Shown here: positions 16,814 through 25,299 of the stretch, piece by piece
How the letters are laid out: the number at the start of each line of letters is the position of its first letter
Numbering within the stretch: position 1 is the stretch's first letter
Assembly (NCBI GenBank): GCA_964429265.1
Contig: CAYSBK010000005.1
Span: 1-37,653 of the forward strand
Reading direction: 5' to 3'
From: CAYSBK01 sp964429265
GTDB lineage: Bacteria; Planctomycetota; Phycisphaerae; Sedimentisphaerales; Anaerobacaceae
DNA: 37,653 nt
Notes under the pieces: generated by a model
Told to the model about the DNA's origin: nothing
Seen by the model: the letters and a program-made list of their open reading frames with translations, nothing else
The model's database searches: none
Position numbers and translations under genes: made by a program

Positions 16814-18966
16814 TATTTCTTGGCGGCCAGGTCGTTCAGGGCCGCCCGGCGGGACAACTTGAACCTGCCCTGCTCGTCGATGGCGATGAGCTTTACGGGA
16901 ATGAAATCACCGAGCTTGCAGACTTCCTCGACGTTCTTGACGTAGCCGTCGGCCAACTCGCTTATGTGGCACAGGCCCTCTACGCCGGGCATAAACTCCA
17001 CGAACACGCCGAAATCCTTGACCGATACGACCTTTGCCTTCTCGTAGATTCGCCCGACCACCGGGGGCAGGGTTATACTTTCGATGATGTCTTTCGCTTT
17101 CAGGTGGCCGTCTCCGCCGAGGCAGCTTATGTAGATTGTGCCGTCTTCTTCTATTTCGATTTTTGTGTCGGTTTGTTCCTGAATGTTTTTCACGATCGAG
17201 CCGCCCGGGCCTATTACCTTTCCGATGTATTCCGGGTCGATTTCCATCGTCAGCAGTTTGGGCGCGTACTTGCTCAGTTCGGACCTCGGCTTGTCGATGA
17301 CCCTGCCCATAACATCCAGTATCTTGAGCCTGGCCTGCCTGGCCTTTTCGAGGGCTTCGACCATAATATTGTGGGCCAGCCCCTCGGCCTTTATATCCAA
17401 CTGAATGGCAACCACGCCCTCGGTCGTGCCTGCGACCTTGAAATCCATTTCGCCGAAATGGTCTTCCTCGCCGATGATATCCGTAAGCAGTTCGTACCGG
17501 CCGGACTCGTCGCTGACCATGCCGATAGATATGCCGGCCACGGCGTTACTTATGGGCACCCCCGCATCCATCAGTGCCAGCGAGCCGCCGCAAACGGACG
17601 CCATGGAGCTTGAGCCGTTCGACTCGGTGATGTCCGAGATGACTCGAACGGTGTAAGCGAACTCTTCGTCGGGGGGTTTGACCTGGACCAACGCCCGCTC
17701 CGCCAGTGCGCCGTGTCCGATTTCTCTTCGGCCCGGGCCGCGGATCGGCCTGACCTCGCCGACGGAGAATGGTGGGAAATTGTAATGGAAAGTGAAGTTT
17801 TGAAGGTACTCGTCGAGCAGCCCGTCGATTATCTGGGCGTCGCGGACGGTGCCCAGGGTCACACTTACCAGTGCCTGGGTTTCGCCGCGGGTGAACAAGG
17901 CCGACCCGTGGGTCCGCGGCAGGATGCCGACCTCGCATTCAATCGGTCGAATCTCATCGTAGCCCCTGCCGTCGGGCCTTTTGCCCTGCAGCAGCAGTTC
18001 GCGGACGATGTCACGCTCTGCTTCGTGCAGTATTCTCTTGACCATCGACTTGTCGTACGGCCCGGAGGCTCCCACTGATGGGGTCGCCTGCGGTTCGGCC
18101 TGCGGGTCTGCATCGGCGGCACAGTATCGGCACATCACCTGCTCGAACAGCTCGTCAACGGCCTCGTTTCGTTGCTGCTTCTGCTTGATGAGCTTTATCT
18201 GCCGCAGCTTATCCTCGATTTCAGAGCGTATCGCTGAACGCAACTCTTCGTCCATAGCAAGCGGCTCGACGGGCTCCTTTTCGACCCCAGCCTTTTCCCG
18301 CAGCTCTTCTATCATCTCGCAGACCTGTGCGACGGTTTTTTGAGCGGTGGCCACGGCGTCTGCGATAACGCTCTCGGGCAGTTGCCTGGCGCCGACCTCG
18401 ATCATATTCATTGCGTCCTTTCGTCCGCCCAGCAGCAGATTCAGGTCGCTGGCATCAAGCTGCTTGTGCGTGGGATTGACGACGAATTGGCCGTCCAGCC
18501 TGCCCAGCCTGCAGGCGCCTATGGGCCCGAGAAAGGGTATCTTGCTGATGGTAAGCGCGGCACTTGCCCCTATCATCGCCAGGATGTCCGGGTCGTTTTC
18601 CCTGTCGGCGCTGAGGACCTGCGCCATAATCTGCACCTCGTTGAAGTAACCTTCGGGAAACAGCGGACGGATAGGCCTGTCGATCATTCTGGCGGTCAGT
18701 ATTTCCTTTGTGCTTGGTCTGCCTTCTCTCTTGATGAACCCGCCCGGGAACTTGCCCGCCGCGCTTTGCTTTTCCCGGTAGTCCACGCTGAGGGGGAAGA
18801 AGTCGATCTCCTCGCTTCGCGGAGGGGCACTCACCACCGTGACCAACACCACGGTATCGGCATAGCGTACAAGCACGGCGCCATCGGCCTGCTTTGCGAT
18901 CTTGCCGGTTTCGATGGAAAGGATCCTCCCACCAATCTCTCTTTCGACTTTTTGTACCTTAAACAT
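16813..18966 (-). CDS. pnp: Polyribonucleotide nucleotidyltransferase (PNPase)
   Basis: This 717-residue phosphorolytic 3'-5' exoribonuclease degrades mRNA. The order is RNase PH domain 1 (about 10-145), a helical linker domain (about 235-325), RNase PH domain 2 (about 325-560), then KH with GPGG (586-589) and S1 (about 633-708, DFGVFVEFMPGVEGLCHISEL). The catalytic block is intact: GDMDFKVAGT-like EMDFKVAGT (506-514) and ITESNGSSSMASVCGG. The linker has an extra low-complexity stretch at about 278-305 (CRYC, then Pro/Ala-rich) not expected in ordinary PNPase. The start has GAGGAA about 8 bases upstream. It follows rpsO by 82 bp, the classic rpsO-pnp arrangement. Confidence 0.98.
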   Translation of the reverse strand: MFKVQKVEREIGGRILSIETGKIAKQADGAVLVRYADTVVLVTVVSAPPRSEEIDFFPLSVDYREKQSAAGKFPGGFIKREGRPSTKEILTARMIDRPIRPLFPEGYFNEVQIMAQVLSADRENDPDILAMIGASAALTISKIPFLGPIGACRLGRLDGQFVVNPTHKQLDASDLNLLLGGRKDAMNMIEVGARQLPESVIADAVATAQKTVAQVCEMIEELREKAGVEKEPVEPLAMDEELRSAIRSEIEDKLRQIKLIKQKQQRNEAVDELFEQVMCRYCAADADPQAEPQATPSVGASGPYDKSMVKRILHEAERDIVRELLLQGKRPDGRGYDEIRPIECEVGILPRTHGSALFTRGETQALVSVTLGTVRDAQIIDGLLDEYLQNFTFHYNFPPFSVGEVRPIRGPGRREIGHGALAERALVQVKPPDEEFAYTVRVISDITESNGSSSMASVCGGSLALMDAGVPISNAVAGISIGMVSDESGRYELLTDIIGEEDHFGEMDFKVAGTTEGVVAIQLDIKAEGLAHNIMVEALEKARQARLKILDVMGRVIDKPRSELSKYAPKLLTMEIDPEYIGKVIGPGGSIVKNIQEQTDTKIEIEEDGTIYISCLGGDGHLKAKDIIESITLPPVVGRIYEKAKVVSVKDFGVFVEFMPGVEGLCHISELADGYVKNVEEVCKLGDFIPVKLIAIDEQGRFKLSRRAALNDLAAKK

Positions 18967-19048
18967 AGAGCTTCCTCATTTGCACCGCTGGGTGGTTTGT
19001 ATACAATCTCGAATTGATTTGGCGTAACGCGCCAGGCCGGTCACGGAG

Positions 19049-19315
19049 CTACTTCCTGAGCCCGAGCCGGGATATGATTTTTTGGTATCGATTCGCATCC
19101 TTATTCCGAATGTACTTGAGCAGGGCGGACCTGTTGCCGACCATCTTCAACAGCCCACGCCTTGAGGAATGATCCTTTGGGTGGGCTTTGAGATGTTCGG
19201 TTAGCTGTTCTATTCTCTTCGTCAACAGCGCCACCTGAATCTCGACCGAGCCGGTATCGTGCTGGTGCGTCTTGAAATCCACGACCACGCTTTCTTTTTC
19301 CTGTTTCGACAGCAT
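19049..19315 (-). CDS. rpsO: 30S ribosomal protein S15
   Basis: This 88-residue protein of standard length binds 16S rRNA in the platform of the small subunit. Recognisable S15 segments are DTGSVEIQVALLTKRI (21-36), the HLKAHPKDHSSRRGLLKMV loop region, and the C-terminal NRYQKIISRLGLRK. It is transcribed leftward with pnp, as in most bacteria. A 340-bp untranslated region lies upstream; in other bacteria S15 represses its own mRNA by binding its leader, which may happen here too, but the site cannot be identified by eye. Confidence 0.98.
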   Translation of the reverse strand: MLSKQEKESVVVDFKTHQHDTGSVEIQVALLTKRIEQLTEHLKAHPKDHSSRRGLLKMVGNRSALLKYIRNKDANRYQKIISRLGLRK

Positions 19316-19655
19316 CTTGAAACAAAATCCTTTCCTGGCTTTTTCGGGTTGGCTTCTTCACATCTGCGGCTGCCATCGTCGCTGAATCGCCCGCAAAAGC
19401 ACGTTGCCGTCCCTGCGGGGGCAGCTTGGAACCAAACCATAAACCCATAATATTACCCGGTTGATTCCATCAACGCAAGCCCTTTTCCGCAATAATTTGC
19501 CCGAAACCTCCCGGGCTGACACCACGTGTCGCTCGCCGCTACGGGGGATGGTCGCAGCCAGCATTGGCGGGGTCGATCGGCCGGGGCACCGGTCCTCGGG
19601 CGGCAGGGCTTATTCCGCAGGCCCGAGCCTGTCCTGCTGCAGCGCCCAGGCGGTA
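19316..19655 (-). other. Leader and intergenic region upstream of rpsO
   Basis: This 340-bp stretch without a convincing gene lies between pilC and rpsO. It contains the predicted rpsO promoter, then a leader of about 130 bases with short inverted repeats (TTGG/CCAA and CTGC/GCAG, about 19400-19437). Near pilC there is an inverted repeat CTCGGGC/GCCCGAG (19595-19601 and 19621-19627) with a 19-base spacer, which could help end pilC transcription but has no T-run. Confidence 0.5.
19450..19478 (-). promoter_or_regulatory. Predicted promoter of rpsO-pnp
   Basis: On the minus strand, TTGCGT (19473-19478) and TAATAT (19450-19455) are separated by 17 bp. An overlapping TATTAT (19447-19452) is an alternative -10, paired with TTGATG. 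The predicted start is about 130 bases before the rpsO start codon. Confidence 0.45.
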
Positions 19656-20879
19656 TCAGCGGGCGATTACAGACGAGATTCTGAATACCGGCAGCAACAG
19701 CGCAATGGCAATAGTGCCGATCACCGCACCGAGGATGGTTATCATCAGCGGCTCGATAAGGGTCATAACGCTTCTGATGGAGGCCTCAAGCTTCTTTTCG
19801 TAAAAAACGGACACCTTATCACTGACGTTGCCGAGCCTGCCGCTCTTTTCTCCCGCGTGGAGCATCTGTATGATGCCGGTCTCCACCAGGCCGCCAAAAG
19901 GCGAAACCGACAGTGCCTCGGACAACTGGTAACCGTCCCGAATCTTGTCTGCCGCCTGCCTCCATAACATTTGGAAGTAGTAGTTGTCGCAAGAGTCTTC
20001 GATAACGCTGATTGCTTCGAGCAGAGTCACGCCCGTGTTGAGCATCGTCGCCAGTATACGCATACTGCGTGTTATCACCGTATCAACGAAAAGCATGCCT
20101 ATCACGGGTGTTCGAATCTTCAGGAAATCTATTACCCGTCTGCCGCTGGTGGTTTTTGACCAGTAGTGCAATCCTGTCCCGACCACCACTGCGGCGGTGA
20201 CCAGGCCGGCCATAAGCTCAAGGTTTCCCAGCATCTGACTGAAACCGACAAGCACCCTGGTGATTTTCGGCAGTTCCGCCCCCTTTGCTTGGTATATCCT
20301 CATAAACCTCGGCAGCACGAAGAACATCAGCGTACCTGTGGCAGCCACGGCCATCAGCACCATAATGAAGGGATACGTCAAAGCCGCCTTGATACGCTTT
20401 CGCGTTTCAGCCTCGAAGTTCAGGTAACCGCTGAGTACGTTCAGCATTTCCGGCATCTTGCCCGACGCTTCCGAAGCCCTGACCATACTGATGTACATCG
20501 AGTTGAAAATGCGCGGGTACCTCGCCATCGCCTTCGAGAGGTATTCCCCGCCCTTTACGCTTTCGGCAACGTCCTCAACGGCCGCCTTGAGCGGGCCGAA
20601 CTCAAGCTGTTCCGCGATGGCGTCGAGCGCGTCGCTGAGCACTACGCCGCTGTCGAGCATCACGGCCAACTGCGTGGTGAATAATATCAGGTCGGTTCGC
20701 CTGACCCTGGCCGAGGATGTTTGCCACGCAGGCGATTCGGTCCGGCCGGCCGGATAACCCTGCGCCGCCGCGGGGGCCGTGTGCGGCGAAGCCTGGCCGC
20801 CACGCCCGGGCGCGTTATTGAGCCCCTTTTCAGGCTCCGCACCTGTCCGCGGTGATTGTGTTGCCAGACCAGAAGCCAT
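19656..20879 (-). CDS. pilC: Type IV pilus / type II secretion inner-membrane platform protein PilC/GspF
   Basis: This 407-residue protein anchors the pilus machine in the cytoplasmic membrane and contacts the ATPase. The ATG at 20879 is preferred over a TTG two codons earlier. The first about 60 residues are Pro/Gly/Ala-rich and disordered. Two GspF repeats follow. The first begins LILFTTQLAVMLDSGVVL, the second LFVDTVITRSMRILATMLNTGV, with membrane helices at about 165-188, 215-238 and near the C-terminus (MITILGAVIGTIAIALLLPVF). The segment GGLVETGIIQMLHAGEKSGRL is typical of the family. The gene lies 14 bp after pilB. No retraction ATPase gene is present, so a secretion pseudopilus remains possible. 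Confidence 0.94.
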   Translation of the reverse strand: MASGLATQSPRTGAEPEKGLNNAPGRGGQASPHTAPAAAQGYPAGRTESPAWQTSSARVRRTDLILFTTQLAVMLDSGVVLSDALDAIAEQLEFGPLKAAVEDVAESVKGGEYLSKAMARYPRIFNSMYISMVRASEASGKMPEMLNVLSGYLNFEAETRKRIKAALTYPFIMVLMAVAATGTLMFFVLPRFMRIYQAKGAELPKITRVLVGFSQMLGNLELMAGLVTAAVVVGTGLHYWSKTTSGRRVIDFLKIRTPVIGMLFVDTVITRSMRILATMLNTGVTLLEAISVIEDSCDNYYFQMLWRQAADKIRDGYQLSEALSVSPFGGLVETGIIQMLHAGEKSGRLGNVSDKVSVFYEKKLEASIRSVMTLIEPLMITILGAVIGTIAIALLLPVFRISSVIAR

Positions 20880-20893
20880 TTGCAAGCCTGCCT

Positions 20894-22615
20894 TCAGTCA
20901 TAAATCATCTGCGTGGTCCGCAGGACTTCCTCGACGGAAACGATGCCGGCCTTGACCTTTTCCAGCCCGTCCAGAACCAGCGGGACCATTCCCTTTTCCA
21001 GTGCCTTGGCCCTGAGTTTCTTAAGACCACAACCCTGGCCTATGAGTTCCGTAATCTCGTCGTCCGGCACGAACAATTCATGGATTGCTATTCTGCCGGC
21101 GTAGCCCGTATTTCGACATTTCTTGCACCCGACGCCACGTTGGTACTTCTTTATCTCCGCGCCAAGACCTGCGACGGCCTTTTTTATGCTGGCCGGCGGG
21201 TCGTACTCCACCTTGCACTTGGGACAGATCTTCCGCACAAGCCGCTGGGCCAGCACCGCTATCAAGGAAGCACTGACCAGGTACGGCGCAACCTTCAGGT
21301 CTATCAAGCGCGTTACGGCCGCCGGGGCGTCGTTCGTGTGGAGAGTGGACAGCACCAGGTGCCCCGTAAGCGCTGCCTGAACCGCGATATTTGCGGTAAC
21401 GTGGTCGCGGATTTCACCGACCATAATTATATCCGGGTCCTGGCGCAGGAGACTTCTAAGTGCGTTGGCGAACTCGAAGCCGGCGCTTTCGTTGACCTGG
21501 AACTGGTTTATGCCGGGTATATTGCACTCCACCGGGTCTTCAACGGTGCAGATATTGACCTGCTCGTTGTTCAGCTCGTTCAAGGCCGCGTAAAGCGTTG
21601 TGTTCTTGCCCGAGCCGGTCGGCCCCGTAACCAGAACGATGCCGTTCGGCGAGTTTATGACCTGCCTGAAAAGCTTGAGGTTGTCGTAGGTGAACCCCAG
21701 CGATTCAAGGTTGAACACGATTCTCTGCGGGTCGATTACCCTTATGACCACCTTTTCGCCGAAGTAGCCGGGCATCACAGACACGCGAAGGTCGATCGGC
21801 CGGCCCTCGACCAGCACGTGAATGCCGCCGTCCTGTGGCAGCCTTCGCTGGGCGATGTCCAGCTCGGCCATAATCTTCAGCCTCGAAACGATGGCGGCGT
21901 GCATCTGGTGCGGCGGACACATCTTTTCGTACAGCTTGCCGTCCACACGGTAACGAACGCGCAGTTTCTTGTCATCCGGCTCTATGTGAATGTCGCTTGC
22001 GTTTTCGCGGACCGCGTTATACAGCAGGTAGTTGACCAGCTTGACCACCGGCGACTGGCCCGCCACCTCCTCGAGGTTGCTTATGTCCTCGGTGATGTTT
22101 TCGATGAGCGTGAAGTCTTCGAGTCCCTGTTCGTCGATGATGTCGTCGATCACAAATACGTTGGCCGCCGGCAGGTAAGACTCGAGCGTGGCCTTTATGT
22201 CCTTGGTGGTTGCACAGACCACCTGCACCCGGCAGCCGCTCATACGTTCGATTTCGTCGATCAGGAATACGTTCGTCGGCTCACTGACCGCAACGGTGAG
22301 CACGTCGTAGACCTTGAACAATGGCAACACAATGTGCTTTTCAAGGAAGTCACGAGGAAGGATTTCAAGGACTTTCGCGTCGCAAAGCTTGGGATTGATC
22401 TGGGCGTAGGGCACATCGTACGCCTCAGCCAGCGCCGAGGCGATCTGGTTCTCGCTGCAGTAGTTCATCTCCACCAGCAACTCGCCGAGCAGCTTTCGGT
22501 GGCCCTTTTCTCTCTGTCGTTGCAGGGCCTGGTCGATCTGCTCCTGGGTGACTACGCCGCGGGCCAGCAGCAGTTGTCCCAGTTGCACCTTGTTGCAAGT
22601 GACCGTCTGAGTCAT
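20894..22615 (-). CDS. pilB: Type IV pilus / type II secretion assembly ATPase PilB/GspE
   Basis: This 573-residue hexameric ATPase drives pilin extraction. The N-terminal MshEN-type region (about 9-75) contains LGQLLLARGVVTQEQIDQAL and a second LGELLVEMNY copy; the Arg normally before the first LG is Gln, so cyclic-di-GMP binding is doubtful. The core has ASDIHIEP (207), RLPQDGGI (258), the Asp box ICTVEDPVE (355), Walker B PDIIMVGEIRD (394) and the His box TGHLVLSTLHTNDA (417). Two CxxC pairs (464/467 and 497/500) would bind zinc. Walker A reads GPTGSGKN (331-338), with Asn in place of the usual Thr/Ser; the codon AAC is clear at 21602-21604. GAGGA precedes the ATG. Confidence 0.94.
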   Translation of the reverse strand: MTQTVTCNKVQLGQLLLARGVVTQEQIDQALQRQREKGHRKLLGELLVEMNYCSENQIASALAEAYDVPYAQINPKLCDAKVLEILPRDFLEKHIVLPLFKVYDVLTVAVSEPTNVFLIDEIERMSGCRVQVVCATTKDIKATLESYLPAANVFVIDDIIDEQGLEDFTLIENITEDISNLEEVAGQSPVVKLVNYLLYNAVRENASDIHIEPDDKKLRVRYRVDGKLYEKMCPPHQMHAAIVSRLKIMAELDIAQRRLPQDGGIHVLVEGRPIDLRVSVMPGYFGEKVVIRVIDPQRIVFNLESLGFTYDNLKLFRQVINSPNGIVLVTGPTGSGKNTTLYAALNELNNEQVNICTVEDPVECNIPGINQFQVNESAGFEFANALRSLLRQDPDIIMVGEIRDHVTANIAVQAALTGHLVLSTLHTNDAPAAVTRLIDLKVAPYLVSASLIAVLAQRLVRKICPKCKVEYDPPASIKKAVAGLGAEIKKYQRGVGCKKCRNTGYAGRIAIHELFVPDDEITELIGQGCGLKKLRAKALEKGMVPLVLDGLEKVKAGIVSVEEVLRTTQMIYD

Positions 22616-22662
22616 CGCTTATCCTCGCCAATCAACGCCCGGCAAGTTGCGTTGCCGTGCTG

Positions 22663-22998
22663 TTATGCGAAGCTTTTTGCGGCCTCGGCCAGCTCGGTGT
22701 AGCAGTCGAACTCGTTGTCCAGGCGCGTTATTTCCAGTATCTTGCGACAGTTTTCATCAAGGCCCGCCAGTCGAAGCTGACATTTGTTCTCGTTGCAGTA
22801 GTCCCTGGCCCAAAGCAATTGCTCCAGGCCCTGGCTGTCAATGAAGCTTACGCTGGTCATATCAAGGGCGATGCCTTTCTTCTGCCTGGCGACAGCCTCT
22901 GTTATGGCTTTTCTGAACATTTCGACGAAGTCGCCGTCGAGGTCGCCCTGCAGGACCAGGACCGTCACGTCGTTGTAATCTTGTGCTTCTATTCTCAT
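22663..22998 (-). CDS. STAS-domain protein linked to the pilus locus
   Basis: This 111-residue single STAS domain has MTSVSFIDSQGLEQLLWA carrying the expected phospho-acceptor Ser (IDSQG), matching anti-sigma antagonist and other STAS switch proteins. The start at 22998 overlaps the stop of the HD-GYP gene by ATGA (22995-22998); the frame is open further upstream, but that would lie inside the HD-GYP gene. It precedes pilB by 47 bp. Translational coupling to a GAF/HD-GYP protein suggests they act together. The kinase or phosphatase that would modify it is not in the window. Confidence 0.82.
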   Translation of the reverse strand: MRIEAQDYNDVTVLVLQGDLDGDFVEMFRKAITEAVARQKKGIALDMTSVSFIDSQGLEQLLWARDYCNENKCQLRLAGLDENCRKILEITRLDNEFDCYTELAEAAKSFA

Positions 22999-24770
22999 TT
23001 GATAAGCGTCCCAACTGCCATTGTGCCGTACTCGGCGAAAGTACTCTTGCCGCCGAGTCCTACGAAGTCCGAGCCGTCCTGAATCGCGTCCCACAGTTCG
23101 TAGACATTGCTTTCCAGGAATATCGTGCCGATTTTTTCATCGAACTGGGTGCCGAGACCCTTTTTTATTTCCGCCAGCGCCTGCTCAAGCGTAAGCGCAT
23201 CCCGGTAAACCCTCTTTGAAGTCATCGCATCGAAGCCGTCCGCAAGGGCCACTATCTTGCCGAGTATCGGTATCTGGTCGCCCGTCAGGCCGTTCGGGTA
23301 TCCTTTGCCGTCGACGCGCTCGTGATGACATAGCACGGCGGCGACTATGGGTCGCATCTGCTTTATTTCGTTGAGGATACCGGCCCCAATCGCGGGATGC
23401 GAGCGGATGTGCTCAAGCTCCTTCTCGGAAAGCTTGCCCTTCTTGCGGAGTATTGACTCGTCAATGCCCATTTTTCCAATGTCATGCAGCAGGCCCGCCA
23501 GGTAAAGCCGGTGAACTTCCTGGCTGTCGAGAAGGTTGCGCTCCGCCAGTCTCTCCCCTATCCACCGGCTGATGAAGGCCACCCGTTCGGAGTGACCCCT
23601 CGTGTACTGGTCCTTTGCATCGATGCTGCTGGTCAGCGCCTTCAGCGAGCCTACAAACAGCTCCTTGAGGTCGCCGAAAAGCCTGCCGTTTTCGACGAAA
23701 ACCGCACAGCTGTTCGCAACCGAATCGAAAAGCTTGGCATCGGTACTGTCGAAATCGGGTTTATCCTGGCGGTTGACGGCGACCATCAGGCCTATCATCG
23801 AGTTTTCCGTCGCGGCGTCTTCAGCGCCTCGCGCAGCGCCACGGTCCGTGCCGAACAGTGGTACGACGATGATGTTTCGAACGTTTTCGGGCCAGTCGTA
23901 CTTGAATGGTGAATCAACTTCGCTATCCAGCAGGGCGTCCTTACCCTGGCTGAGTTCCTCGGCGAGGCGGTTTTGCAACACGGCCGCCATTTCCTCATCC
24001 ACGTCGATTACGCCCGAACCGGCGGCGACAACGAGATGCTTCTCGTCGTCGATGGTTTTTTCAAGCAGAACGACTATGCCCTCAACACCTACGATGTCCG
24101 TGAGGCTGTCACAGGCCATCTGGAGATAATTTGCGTCCGACTCGGTGACCTTCATATTGCTGCCGAGCTTGTGCAGCAGGACCAGCTCTTCGTAGCTCTG
24201 AGCCAGTTCGTTGCCCATCACTTCCATCTGGTCGCGGATTTTCAGGCCCACGTGGAAATCCTCTGCCAGCATATCCAGCATCTGCATAAAGAAGGACGCG
24301 AGGTGTGTCCGGGACACTTCCTGCAGCATCCTGGTCAGGTCGCCGCGGTCGATGTTGCACCGGCTGGATAGTTCCTTCAGTCGCTCACCGTCCTTCGCGT
24401 GCCGGCCCGACCCGTCGACAACCGCCACGAAAGGATGGTCGTCGCCCTGGTCAAGGATGGCCGTCAGCACCGGCCGGTCGCCGTCAAGCAGGAACACCTT
24501 TTCGGCACCGCCGCAGGCAACCCCCTGTCGCCAGCGGCCAACCCCGAGCATAGCGTACTGCTTCAGCTTGGCGTGGTCGCCGGCGCAATGGTCCACCTCG
24601 CACAAAAGCAAAACTTCTCCTTTGCAGTCACAGACGGCAAAAGTAGCCCCGAGTTTATTCACTCTGCTGCCGAAGCTTTTCAGCTCGCTCAGTTGCACGT
24701 TCTCCAGGCCCGCTGCGCGTCGCGAAGCTTGCAACAAAGCGCCTTTAATCCCTGTGGTCGTTTGTGGCAT
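22995..24770 (-). CDS. GAF/HD-GYP protein, predicted cyclic-di-GMP phosphodiesterase
   Basis: This 591-residue protein uses the start MPQTTTGIKG at 24770; an open extension would overlap the CheY gene. The N-terminal part (about 25-155) is unassigned but has a Cys/His-rich strand, VCDCKGEVLLLCEVDHC, which could bind metal or a cofactor. A helical segment leads into a GAF domain (about 205-355). The C-terminal HD-GYP domain (about 375-560) has HDIGKMG (HD 429-430), HHERVDGKGYP with the GYP triad (490-492), and ALADGFDAMTS. All expected metal-binding motifs are intact, so hydrolysis of cyclic-di-GMP (or cGAMP in some families) is predicted. It is cytoplasmic, between CheY and STAS genes in the pilus locus. 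Confidence 0.9.
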   Translation of the reverse strand: MPQTTTGIKGALLQASRRAAGLENVQLSELKSFGSRVNKLGATFAVCDCKGEVLLLCEVDHCAGDHAKLKQYAMLGVGRWRQGVACGGAEKVFLLDGDRPVLTAILDQGDDHPFVAVVDGSGRHAKDGERLKELSSRCNIDRGDLTRMLQEVSRTHLASFFMQMLDMLAEDFHVGLKIRDQMEVMGNELAQSYEELVLLHKLGSNMKVTESDANYLQMACDSLTDIVGVEGIVVLLEKTIDDEKHLVVAAGSGVIDVDEEMAAVLQNRLAEELSQGKDALLDSEVDSPFKYDWPENVRNIIVVPLFGTDRGAARGAEDAATENSMIGLMVAVNRQDKPDFDSTDAKLFDSVANSCAVFVENGRLFGDLKELFVGSLKALTSSIDAKDQYTRGHSERVAFISRWIGERLAERNLLDSQEVHRLYLAGLLHDIGKMGIDESILRKKGKLSEKELEHIRSHPAIGAGILNEIKQMRPIVAAVLCHHERVDGKGYPNGLTGDQIPILGKIVALADGFDAMTSKRVYRDALTLEQALAEIKKGLGTQFDEKIGTIFLESNVYELWDAIQDGSDFVGLGGKSTFAEYGTMAVGTLIK

Positions 24771-24807
24771 AGCTGATGCGAAACCTTCAACACCTGCAAT
24801 TAACGTT

Positions 24808-25200
24808 TTACTTTTGTCCGACAAACTGATTCTGGTACAGCACATCTTCGATGCTTCTGAGCAGTTCTTTGGGACTGAACGGCTTGCTGAGGCACTGGGC
24901 TATGCGAAGACCCTGCACCTCGTCCTGCTCGATTGCAAAGCTCCTGGCCGTCAACAGTATCACCGGTATATCTTTGGTCTTGTCGTTCCGGCGGATCTTT
25001 GCCACCAGTTCCAGGCCGTTCATAACCGGCATCTGGCAGTCTGTGACAATGATGTCGGGTTGTTCTTCGCAAGCCAGCTCGAAGGCCTCGGCACCGTTGG
25101 ATGCGGTCACGACGTCGAAACCGTTGTTGCGGAGCTTGATTGCCACCACGTGCACGATGTGTACCTCGTCATCCACGACCAGGACTTTTCTGTCGGCCAT
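24808..25200 (-). CDS. CheY-like single-domain response regulator
   Basis: This 130-residue stand-alone receiver starts MADRKVLVVDDE at 25200, with GGAGG 7 bases before the ATG. All key residues are present: acidic D10 and D11, phospho-acceptor D54 in VTDCQMP, T84 in ILLTARS and K106 in LSKPF. It has no output domain, so it acts by protein contact. The likely donor is the PAS histidine kinase encoded just upstream, 99 bp away, and possible recipients are the HD-GYP, STAS or pilus motor proteins downstream. Pilus systems often use such regulators (PilG/PilH-like), but the target here is unknown. Confidence 0.93.
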   Translation of the reverse strand: MADRKVLVVDDEVHIVHVVAIKLRNNGFDVVTASNGAEAFELACEEQPDIIVTDCQMPVMNGLELVAKIRRNDKTKDIPVILLTARSFAIEQDEVQGLRIAQCLSKPFSPKELLRSIEDVLYQNQFVGQK

Positions 25201-25221
25201 TGCCAATCCTCCACAATTCTA

Positions 25222-25238
25222 CGTCGCCTTTGGCGACG
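25222..25238 (-). repeat. Perfect 7-bp hairpin before the CheY ribosome-binding site
   Basis: CGTCGCC (25222-25228) and GGCGACG (25232-25238) pair perfectly around a 3-base loop. On the transcribed (minus) strand the stem ends about 10 bases before the GGAGG of the CheY gene. There is no T-run. It may protect or cleave the mRNA between the kinase and CheY genes, or tune CheY translation. Confidence 0.45.
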
Positions 25239-25299
25239 GCTCTAAAGGTTGCTCTGACTATCTTTTTGCGTTTCTTGTTCCAATTCGAAGTTCCGGCCG

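Noticed and set aside
15929..16945. A 338-codon open frame on the plus strand
   Set aside because: It is antisense to the histidine kinase and the end of pnp, both certain genes.
20852..22702. A 616-codon open frame on the plus strand
   Set aside because: It is fully antisense to pilB, whose product shows all family motifs. The antisense product is Val/His/Gln/Arg-rich with no domain.
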